A program made the translations under genes and the position numbers. A stretch of 64,000 nucleotides of DNA, taken from contig NZ_FWZX01000029.1 in the NCBI RefSeq assembly GCF_900177295.1, positions 1 to 64,000 of the forward strand, given 5' to 3'. Positions 55,538-62,338 of this stretch are shown here, piece after piece (position 1 is the stretch's first letter; the number at the start of each line of letters is the position of its first letter). The notes under the pieces were generated by a model. The model did not search any database. It was not told the origin of the DNA and was given only the letters and a program-made list of their open reading frames with translations. The DNA comes from Tistlia consotensis USBA 355. GTDB lineage: Bacteria; Pseudomonadota; Alphaproteobacteria; Kiloniellales; DSM-21159.

Positions 55538-56511
55538 CCATGGAGCGGATCCTGCTCGACCTGCACTGCCACCTGGTGCCGCTGACGCCGGCGGCGACGG
55601 AGGGCCTCAAGGGCATCGCCTGGCGCGGCGCGGGCCCGGCGCTGGAGATCGACGGCTACCTGCTGGCCGCGCCCTCGGTCTACCGGGTCGAGGCGCTGCT
55701 CGACTGGATGGACCGCAACGCCGTCGAGCGGGCCTGGATCTCGGTGCCGCCTCCGCTCTACCGGCTGGAGCTCGAGGCCGGGCCGGCGGCCCACTGGATC
55801 GCCTGCCTCAACGAGGGCCTGGCCGAGGTCGCGGCACGCCACCCCGACCGCCTGGCGCCGCTGGTCCACCTGCCGGTCCAGCACCCCGCCCTCGCCGCCG
55901 AGACCGCGCAGGCCTGGATCGCCCGGGGCCTGCCGCGCTTCGCCATGCCGGCCGGCTCGGCGAACCGGCAGCTGATCCTGTCCGACGCGGCCTACGACCC
56001 GCTCTGGCAGGCCCTCGACGAGGCCGGGGCCTTCCTGTTCCTGCACCCCTGCAAGGGCTGCGATCCGCGCTACGAGCCCTTCTACCTGCACAACCTGCTG
56101 GGCAGCCCGGTCGAGACCGCCCTGGCCGCGGCGCACCTCGCGCTCTCCGGCATCCTCGACCGGCACCGCCGCATGACCCTCTGCCTGGCTCACGGCGGCG
56201 GCGCGACCGCCGCCGTCGCCGGCCGCCTGGAGCGCGGCCAGGTCACCGGCCGGCCCGGCGCCGACACCGGCGCCGAGCGGCCCCGGCAGGTGTTCCGCCG
56301 GGTCGCCGTCGACTGCATCTGCCACGATCCGGCCACGCTGGCCCTGGCCGCGGCCGCGCACGGCGAGGATAACCTCTACTTCGGCTCGGACTGGCCCTTC
56401 TCCATGGGCCTGCCCGAGCCGCACCGGCAGCTCGCGGACTGCAGCCCCGACCTGCGCCGGCAAATGTTCGAGACGAACCCGCGCCGGCTCCTCGCCCGCT
56501 TCCCGCGGTGA
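55534..56511 (+). CDS. Amidohydrolase_2 family (ACMSD-like) hydrolase or decarboxylase
   Basis: 325 residues from ATG 55534, which overlaps the aldehyde dehydrogenase stop. Metal ligands of the ACMSD-like group: DLHCHLVP (His-x-His), the HPCKG His after strand 4-5, LAHGGGA, and Asp in YFGSDWPFSMG. Members decarboxylate or hydrolyse aromatic or heterocyclic acids (amino-carboxymuconate semialdehyde, gamma-resorcylate, 5-carboxyvanillate). Together with the aldehyde dehydrogenase this suggests breakdown of a ring or muconate-semialdehyde-like intermediate. The last gene of the operon; no clear terminator follows. Confidence 0.86.
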   Translation: MTMERILLDLHCHLVPLTPAATEGLKGIAWRGAGPALEIDGYLLAAPSVYRVEALLDWMDRNAVERAWISVPPPLYRLELEAGPAAHWIACLNEGLAEVAARHPDRLAPLVHLPVQHPALAAETAQAWIARGLPRFAMPAGSANRQLILSDAAYDPLWQALDEAGAFLFLHPCKGCDPRYEPFYLHNLLGSPVETALAAAHLALSGILDRHRRMTLCLAHGGGATAAVAGRLERGQVTGRPGADTGAERPRQVFRRVAVDCICHDPATLALAAAAHGEDNLYFGSDWPFSMGLPEPHRQLADCSPDLRRQMFETNPRRLLARFPR

Positions 56512-56717
56512 TCGTGCAGTCCGCCCTGCTCCCGCGTGTCGATAGTGCGACAGGAGGACCTCCGGGCGCCGATCAGATTTGAATAAAACTCGTCTCTATT
56601 TGTCTATCCGGTAAGTTGAATATTCATCGTTCTGCTTACTCTTCATTAAGACAAGAAATTGCAGGCTTTTTGCGTCGCAATACGAAGCGAACAAGCCACG
56701 ACATTCGGGGATGCGTG

Positions 56718-57395
56718 ATGCACAGCCAAGCCGCCTTCGCCCTGCCCTACCCGCCGCAGGTCGGCAGCCGACTGGTCGTCGCCCTGGCCCGGGCGCTCAA
56801 CGGCCGCCCGGCCGGGCCCGAGGCGAGCGAGGCCCTGCCGCTCGGCCGCCCGGACAGGGCGGATCCCGCGGAGACGCGGCAGGTCGCGCTGGCCCTGCGC
56901 GACACCTGCCGGGTCGTCGCCGGCGAGCTCGCCGCGCGACCGGCGCCGCGCCGCGCCGCACCGCTCGCCGAGCGGCTGACCGCGACGGCCAGCCAGATCG
57001 GCGAGGTCCTGGCGCTGTTCGACCGCACGACCGAGCAGATGCACCGCCTGGCGGCCGACGCCCTGGCGGCGGCGCCCGGCGGCGGCCCGATCGAGGACGG
57101 CCTGACCGTCGTCGCCTCGGAGGTCGGCGCGCTCTCCCTGCAGACCCGCCAGGCGCAGCTCAGGGTCGCCCGCCAGGTCGAGGCCCTGCACGGCGCGGCG
57201 GCCGGCCCGGCCCCTGGCGGCAAGGCGGGCGCCGCGGCCAGGGCCGCGGTCGAGATGGACTGGTCGGCGCCGGGCAAGGCGGCGGTGCCGCCGCAGCGCT
57301 CGACGACCCGGCGCCCGGAGGGCGAGTTCAGCCTGCTCGCCTGGCTCGCCCGCGACGCCGAGACGCCGGACCAGCTGGCCGCCGGCGACCTCTAG
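56718..57395 (+). CDS. Hypothetical soluble helical protein with chemoreceptor-like segment
   Basis: About 225 residues from MHSQAAFALPYPPQ; an earlier ATG (56616) lies in an AT-rich stretch that looks non-coding. No family recognised. It is mostly helical with Ala/Arg-rich stretches. The segment at about 135-165 (GLTVVASEVGALSLQTRQAQLRVARQVEAL) resembles the conserved methyl-accepting chemoreceptor tip region G-F-x-V-V-A-x-E-V-R-x-L-A. It has no membrane segment. It converges with lpxB, sharing part of the stop codon. The 200-base gap before it is unusually AT-rich (56570-56700) and may contain its promoter. Confidence 0.6.
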   Translation: MHSQAAFALPYPPQVGSRLVVALARALNGRPAGPEASEALPLGRPDRADPAETRQVALALRDTCRVVAGELAARPAPRRAAPLAERLTATASQIGEVLALFDRTTEQMHRLAADALAAAPGGGPIEDGLTVVASEVGALSLQTRQAQLRVARQVEALHGAAAGPAPGGKAGAAARAAVEMDWSAPGKAAVPPQRSTTRRPEGEFSLLAWLARDAETPDQLAAGDL

Positions 57396-58588
57396 CCGGA
57401 AAGGCCGGCGACCCGCAGCACGATCCGGGCGGCCTGCTCGCTCGGGCTGCCCGCGCCGGCGCCGGCCAGGAGAGCGACCGCCTCGGCGAGACCCGCGACC
57501 TGGGCGGCGCGCGCCGGGCCGTCGTCCAGCAGATCCCCGACGGCCCCGGCCAGGCGCTCCGGGGTGCAGGCGTCCTGCAGGAACTCCGGCATGACCGGCC
57601 GGTCGAGCACGAGGTTGGGGATCGAGACGTACTTCACCTTGATCATGCGCCGGGCGATGGCGGCGCTGATCGGGCTGACCCGGTAGCCGATCACCGTCGG
57701 CACCCCGGCGACGGCGAGCTCGACCGCGACGGTGCCGGAGGCCGCCAGGGCCGCGCGCGAGGCGGCGAAGGCGCCGTATTTCTCTGCTGCGCCCTCGACG
57801 ACCAGGGCCGGCAGCGGCCAGGCCGCCGTGCCGGCGCGCACCGCCGCGGCGACGCCCGCCACGGTCGGCACGACGACCCTGAGCGCCGGGTGCGACCGGG
57901 CCAGGTGCCCCAGCGTCGCGCCGAACAGCGGCAGCAGGCGGCTCACCTCGCCCATCCGGCTGCCCGGCAGCACGCAGAGCAGCGGGCCCTCGGCCGGCAG
58001 GCCGTGGCGCGCGCGGAAGCCGGGGCCGTCCCCGGCCTCGGCCAGGGCCTCGATCGCCGGATGGCCGACGAAGCTCGCCGGCAGGCCGTGGCGCTCGAAG
58101 TAGGGCGGCTCGAAGGGCAGCAGGCAGAGCAGGTGGTCGAGGTAGCGCGCGATCCTCGCGGCGCGCCAGGGCTTCCAGGCCCAGACCGAGGGCGCCACGT
58201 AGTGCACCAGGGGAAAGCCGCTGCCCCCGGGCTGCCCGGCCAGGTGCCTGGCCACGCGCAGCGAGAAGCCGGGGCTGTCGATCGAGACGAAGACCGCGGG
58301 ACGGGCCTGCCGCGCCGCGGCCTCGGTCTCGCGCATCCGCGCGAGGATGCGGCGCAGGTGCGGCAGCACCTCGGTGAGGCCCATGACCGACAGCTCGCTC
58401 ATCGCGAACAGGCTCTCCAGCCCCTCCCCGGCCATGCGCTCGCCGCCGACCCCGAGGAACCGCAGCTCGCGGCCGCCCTGCGCCCGGGCCTGCCGCTTGA
58501 GCGCCGCCATCAGGCGGCCGCCGAGCTGGTCGCCCGAGGGTTCGCCGGCGACCAGGAAGATCGGGCCGCCGGGCGGCCTAGCGGCCAC
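57392..58588 (-). CDS. lpxB: Lipid-A-disaccharide synthase
   Basis: Joins UDP-diacylglucosamine and lipid X to make the lipid A disaccharide. 398 residues from GTG 58588, which overlaps the lpxI stop by 11 bases. GT-B fold motifs: IFLVAGEPSGDQLGGRLMAAL, HYVAPSVWAWKPWRAARI (the SVWAW signature), FVGHPAIEAL, LPGSRMGEVSRLLPLF and MIKVKYVSIPNLVLDRPVMPEFLQ. End of the lipid A operon. Confidence 0.95.
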   Translation of the reverse strand: MAARPPGGPIFLVAGEPSGDQLGGRLMAALKRQARAQGGRELRFLGVGGERMAGEGLESLFAMSELSVMGLTEVLPHLRRILARMRETEAAARQARPAVFVSIDSPGFSLRVARHLAGQPGGSGFPLVHYVAPSVWAWKPWRAARIARYLDHLLCLLPFEPPYFERHGLPASFVGHPAIEALAEAGDGPGFRARHGLPAEGPLLCVLPGSRMGEVSRLLPLFGATLGHLARSHPALRVVVPTVAGVAAAVRAGTAAWPLPALVVEGAAEKYGAFAASRAALAASGTVAVELAVAGVPTVIGYRVSPISAAIARRMIKVKYVSIPNLVLDRPVMPEFLQDACTPERLAGAVGDLLDDGPARAAQVAGLAEAVALLAGAGAGSPSEQAARIVLRVAGLSG

Positions 58589-59435
58589 CGGACGATCCCT
58601 CGACCGCGACCAGGAACAGCCCGGCGGCATCGGCGGCCGCCACCGTCTCCCGCCGGTCGACGATCAGCGTGCCGCCGGCGTCCAGCGCGATCCCGCGCAG
58701 GCCGGCCGCGCGCGCGCCTTCGATCGTGGCCAGCCCGACGGTCGGCAGGTCGACCCGGCGCTCCTGCTGCGGCTTCTTCAGCTTGACCAGCACGCCGCCC
58801 GGACCGGCGAGGCGCAGGCCGGCGCAGCGCGCGAGCAGGGCGTCGGTGCCCTCGATCGCCTCGATGCCGAGCACGCTGCCCTGCTGCACGACCACGGCCT
58901 GGCCGATGTCGAGCCGGCCGACCGCGGCCGCGACCTCGATGCCGCGGCGGATGTCGGCCTCGGCCTGGGCGTCGGGGCGGTGCCGGCCGAGCGGCCCCGG
59001 CGGCAGCGTCCCGCCGCCCAGCACCTGGTCGATGCCGACGACCCGGAAGCCCTCCTCCTCCTCGAGCGCCCGGACGATCGAGCCGAGCAGGCCGTCGTCG
59101 GAGAAGGCGCGCTTGCCGATCCGCGCGAAGAACCTGGCGGCGCGCCAGTCGGGCCGCACCTCGCCCAGGCTCGGCCGCCTGATCGGCCCGGCCAGCACCA
59201 GCTCGCCGGCGCCCTGGGCGCGCAGGAAATCGAGGATCTCGCCGGCCGCGCCCAGGCGGGTCCAGAGGTGCGCCACGCCCGCGACCGTCTCGGGGTCGGT
59301 CTGGCCCTCGAAGGCGACGACGCAGACGCCGCGGCCGTCCTCGCGGCAGGCCGCGATCAGCCGGCGCGGCACCGGTCCGGCACCGGCGATGATGCCCAGG
59401 GTGCGCGGCGCGCTGCCGGCCTCAGCGGCCGCCAT
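58578..59435 (-). CDS. lpxI: UDP-2,3-diacylglucosamine pyrophosphatase LpxI
   Basis: 285 residues from MAAAEAGSAPRTLGIIAGAGPVPRRLIAAC, which overlaps the lpxA 3' end. LpxI motifs: GIIAGAGPVPR near the start, VLAGPIRRPSLGEVRPD, GDDGLL-like FSDDGLLGSIVRALEEEEGFRVVGIDQVL, and GLATIEGARAAGLRGIALDAGGTLI at the C-terminus. It gives lipid X and UMP. Alphaproteobacteria use it instead of the unrelated LpxH of E. coli, consistent with this organism. Confidence 0.93.
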   Translation of the reverse strand: MAAAEAGSAPRTLGIIAGAGPVPRRLIAACREDGRGVCVVAFEGQTDPETVAGVAHLWTRLGAAGEILDFLRAQGAGELVLAGPIRRPSLGEVRPDWRAARFFARIGKRAFSDDGLLGSIVRALEEEEGFRVVGIDQVLGGGTLPPGPLGRHRPDAQAEADIRRGIEVAAAVGRLDIGQAVVVQQGSVLGIEAIEGTDALLARCAGLRLAGPGGVLVKLKKPQQERRVDLPTVGLATIEGARAAGLRGIALDAGGTLIVDRRETVAAADAAGLFLVAVEGSSGGR

Positions 59436-60225
59436 GGCCGGCGCGCGGCTGGCAGAGCGCACGCGAGGAGTCGGCCTGCACGAAGGCGACGAGGTCGCGC
59501 ACCGTGTCGAAGGCGTTGTAGCTCTCGGCGACCCGGGCGACACGCTCGACCAGGGTGCCCTCGCCGTCGAACAGCCGCTCGTAGGCCGCCATCAGGCCCT
59601 GGATCTCGGCCCGGCTGTAGCCGCGGCGCTTGAGGCCGACCAGGTTGAGGCCGGACAGGCGCGCCCGGTCGCCCATGGCCAGGCCGTAGGGAATGACGTC
59701 GTGCTCGATGCCGGACATGCCGCCGATCATGGCATGGGCGCCGATGCGCACGAACTGGTGGATCGCCGAGAGGCCGCCGACGATCGCCTGGTCGCCGACC
59801 TGGACGTGGCCGGCCAGGGTCGCGTTGTTGGCCAGGATCACCCGGTCGCCGACCCGGCAGTCGTGGGCGACGTGGGCGCCGACCATGAACAGGCAGCCGT
59901 CGCCGACCTTGGTCAGCAGGCCACCGCCCTCGGTGCCCGGGTTCATCGTGACCTGCTCGCGGACGATATTGTCGCGGCCGATCTCCAGGCGCGAGGCCTC
60001 GCCCGCATACTTCAGGTCCTGGGGCGGATGGCCGATCGAGGCGAAAGGAAAGATCCGCGTGCCGGCACCGACCGAGGTATGGCCGGTCACGACGACGTGG
60101 CTGTACAGCTTGACCCGGTCGCCGAGCTCGACCTCGGGGCCGACCAGACAGAAGGGGCCGATCTCGACCCCCTCTCCCAGCCTGGCCCCCGCTTCGACGA
60201 TCGCGGTGGGATGGATAGCCGTCAT
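59422..60225 (-). CDS. lpxA: UDP-N-acetylglucosamine acyltransferase
   Basis: First step of lipid A synthesis: acylation of UDP-GlcNAc. 267 residues with a left-handed beta-helix of hexapeptide repeats at about 1-190. Conserved elements include FPFASIGHPPQDLKYAGEASRLEIGRDN, GDGCLFMVGAHVAHDCRVGDRVILAN (catalytic His) and IHQFVRIGAHAMIGGMSGIEHDVIPYGLAMGDRARLSGLNLVGL. Its ATG shares a base with the fabZ stop. Confidence 0.96.
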   Translation of the reverse strand: MTAIHPTAIVEAGARLGEGVEIGPFCLVGPEVELGDRVKLYSHVVVTGHTSVGAGTRIFPFASIGHPPQDLKYAGEASRLEIGRDNIVREQVTMNPGTEGGGLLTKVGDGCLFMVGAHVAHDCRVGDRVILANNATLAGHVQVGDQAIVGGLSAIHQFVRIGAHAMIGGMSGIEHDVIPYGLAMGDRARLSGLNLVGLKRRGYSRAEIQGLMAAYERLFDGEGTLVERVARVAESYNAFDTVRDLVAFVQADSSRALCQPRAGHGGR

Positions 60226-60710
60226 CAGTCGTCCATGATCATGGCCGTGAAGACCGCCTCGGCCATCAGCCTGCCGTCGACCTTGGCCTCGCCGCGGAAC
60301 TTCCAGACCGGCCCGCGATTCTTCAGCTTCGACACCTCGACCCGGACCTGGTCGCCCGGGAAGATCGGCTTGCGGAAGCGCGCCTCGTCGACCGACATGA
60401 AATAGACCAGCTTGCCGGCGGCGGCCCCCTCCAGCGTCTCGACGACCAGCACGGCGGCGGTCTGGGCCATCGATTCGACGATCAGCACGCCCGGCATCAC
60501 CGGCTGGCGCGGGAAATGGCCCTGGAAATGCGGCTCGTTGATCGAGACGTTCTTGATGCCGACGGCGCGCACGTCGAGCTCGATCTCGACGACCCGGTCG
60601 ATCATCAGGAAGGGATAGCGGTGCGGGATCATCCGCATGATCCCGAGGATGTCGGCGGCACCGAGCTCCTTGCCGGCGGTCTCGGACAGGGGTGCGCTGG
60701 ACTCGTTCAT
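60225..60710 (-). CDS. fabZ: 3-hydroxyacyl-ACP dehydratase FabZ
   Basis: 161 residues. The hot-dog fold signature MIPHRYPFLMIDRVVEIE carries the catalytic His; NEPHFQGHFPRQPVMPGVLIVESMAQTAAVL carries the catalytic Glu. FabZ supplies acyl chains and competes with LpxA for 3-hydroxyacyl-ACP, which explains the tight lpxD-fabZ-lpxA order. Its ATG overlaps the lpxD stop by 4 bases. Confidence 0.96.
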   Translation of the reverse strand: MNESSAPLSETAGKELGAADILGIMRMIPHRYPFLMIDRVVEIELDVRAVGIKNVSINEPHFQGHFPRQPVMPGVLIVESMAQTAAVLVVETLEGAAAGKLVYFMSVDEARFRKPIFPGDQVRVEVSKLKNRGPVWKFRGEAKVDGRLMAEAVFTAMIMDD

Positions 60711-61738
60711 TTCTTCTTGCCCGCTTCCTTCAACTGGCGCCGCCACATGGCAACCAGACGGAAATAGTCTCTCAGCGGCATGGCAGGCAAGCCGCCGACG
60801 GTCTCGCCAGCGGGCACGTCGTGCATCAGGCCGCTCTTCGCGGCCAGACGCGATCCCTTGTGCATGGTCAGGTGCCCCCCGACCCCGCCCTGTGCCGCGA
60901 TCATCACGAAGTCCTCGAGCTTCGTCGAGCCCGCGATCCCCGATTGTGCGACCAGGACGCAACCGCGACCGAGGCGAACGTTATGGCCGAGCTGCACCAG
61001 ATTGTCGATCTTCGAGCCGGCGCCGATGTAGGTGTCCGGGCCGGCGCCGCGGTCGATCGTGACGTTGGCGCCGATCTCCACGCCGTCCTCGACGACGACG
61101 CGGCCGAGCTGGGGCACGTCGACGTAGCCGTTCGGATCGAGGGCGAATCCGAAGCCGCGGTTGCCGATGCGCGCGCCGGCATGGATCAGGCAGTTGCGGC
61201 CGATCAGGCAGTGGCTGAGCGAGACGTGGCCCATGATCTCGGTGCCGGCGCCGACGACGACGCCGCGGCCGATCGAGCAGTGGCTGTGGACCACGACGCC
61301 GGCGCCGAGCTCGGCGCCGGGCCCGACGACGACGAAGGGCCCGACGTAGACCCCCTCGCCGAGCGTCGCCTCGGGATCGACCAGCGCCGTCGGGTGCACT
61401 CCGGCCGGCCTCGGCGGGTCGGGATAGAAGGCCGACGCGACCCGGGCATAGGCGGTGTAGGGCTGCTCGGTGAGCAGCAGGGTCATGCCGTCGGGCGCCT
61501 TGGCGGCATGCTCGGGCGCGACGATGCAGGCGCCGGCCGCGCTGGCCGAGAAGGCCGGCAGGTAGAGCTTGTTGTCCAGGAAGGCGACATCGTCGCTCCC
61601 GGCCGAGTCGAGCGGCGCCACGTCCTTGAACAGGCGCCCGGCGTCGGCGCCCGCCGGCGCCAGCGTCGCACCGGCGATCTCGGCGATCCGGCCGAGCGGC
61701 AGGGGCTCGCCGCGCCGGAAGAAACGGGGATCGGCCAT
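60707..61738 (-). CDS. lpxD: UDP-3-O-acylglucosamine N-acyltransferase
   Basis: 343 residues from MADPRFFRRGEPLPLGRIAEIAGA. An N-terminal uridine-binding domain (to about 110) is followed by the left-handed beta-helix (about 115-300) with GNRGFGFALDPNGYVDVPQLGRVVVEDGVEIGANVTIDRGA and the catalytic His in LVQLGHNVRLGRGC. C-terminal helix ends QLKEAGKKK. It adds the second acyl chain in lipid A synthesis. Preceded by the ompH-like chaperone gene, 7 bases away. Confidence 0.96.
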   Translation of the reverse strand: MADPRFFRRGEPLPLGRIAEIAGATLAPAGADAGRLFKDVAPLDSAGSDDVAFLDNKLYLPAFSASAAGACIVAPEHAAKAPDGMTLLLTEQPYTAYARVASAFYPDPPRPAGVHPTALVDPEATLGEGVYVGPFVVVGPGAELGAGVVVHSHCSIGRGVVVGAGTEIMGHVSLSHCLIGRNCLIHAGARIGNRGFGFALDPNGYVDVPQLGRVVVEDGVEIGANVTIDRGAGPDTYIGAGSKIDNLVQLGHNVRLGRGCVLVAQSGIAGSTKLEDFVMIAAQGGVGGHLTMHKGSRLAAKSGLMHDVPAGETVGGLPAMPLRDYFRLVAMWRRQLKEAGKKK

Positions 61739-61745
61739 CTCGGGG

Positions 61746-62333
61746 TTACTCCTCCGGCAGGACGACGCGCGGCAGCGCCGCATTCAGCCGCTTCATGACC
61801 TCGTCTGTCGCGTCGTAGTCCGAGTCGGCAAGCAGCACGGCGCTCTTCGGCAGCACCAGGTTGACGTTGCGCTCCTTGGCGAGCTCGCCGACGATCTCCA
61901 TCAGCTTGCTCTCGACGATGTGCATGCCCTTGGAGAAGCGGCCCTCGAGGGCGCGCCGGCGGTCGGCGACGTCGCTCTGGTAGCCGGCGTAGCGCTGCTC
62001 CAGGGCGTGGCGGCGCTTGAGGTACTCCTCGTTGCTGATCGTCGGCCGCTCGCGGTTCAGCACGGCGTCGGCCTCGCGCAGCTCGGTCTCGTGCTGGCGG
62101 ATCTGCTCGCGGAAGGCGTCGCGCTCGGCCTCGATGCCGCTCTGCAGCAGCTTGACGGCATCGGCCTCGCGCAGGATCCGCTGGGAGTCGACCACCATGA
62201 TGCGCGGCGCCGGCGCCGCGGCCGTCGAGCGGTCCTGCCGCTGGGCCGCGGCCGAATCGGCCGCCGTCAGGGCCAGGGCCACGCCCAGCACGAAAGACGC
62301 CGAAACGGCGGCAAGGCGGCGGAACCGGAACAT
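61746..62333 (-). CDS. OmpH/Skp-family periplasmic chaperone
   Basis: 195 residues. Signal peptide at about 1-30 (ending DSAAAQ), then the OmpH pattern IMVVDSQRILREADAVKLLQSGIEAERDAFREQIRQHETELREAD and a long coiled coil to about residue 150 (RRRALEGRFSKGMHIVESKLMEIVGELAKERNVNLVLPKSAVLLAD). Skp-like proteins carry unfolded outer-membrane proteins through the periplasm. It lies between bamA and lpxD, the canonical order. The bamA stop is 5 bases upstream of its ATG. Confidence 0.93.
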   Translation of the reverse strand: MFRFRRLAAVSASFVLGVALALTAADSAAAQRQDRSTAAAPAPRIMVVDSQRILREADAVKLLQSGIEAERDAFREQIRQHETELREADAVLNRERPTISNEEYLKRRHALEQRYAGYQSDVADRRRALEGRFSKGMHIVESKLMEIVGELAKERNVNLVLPKSAVLLADSDYDATDEVMKRLNAALPRVVLPEE

Positions 62334-62338
62334 GGTGG

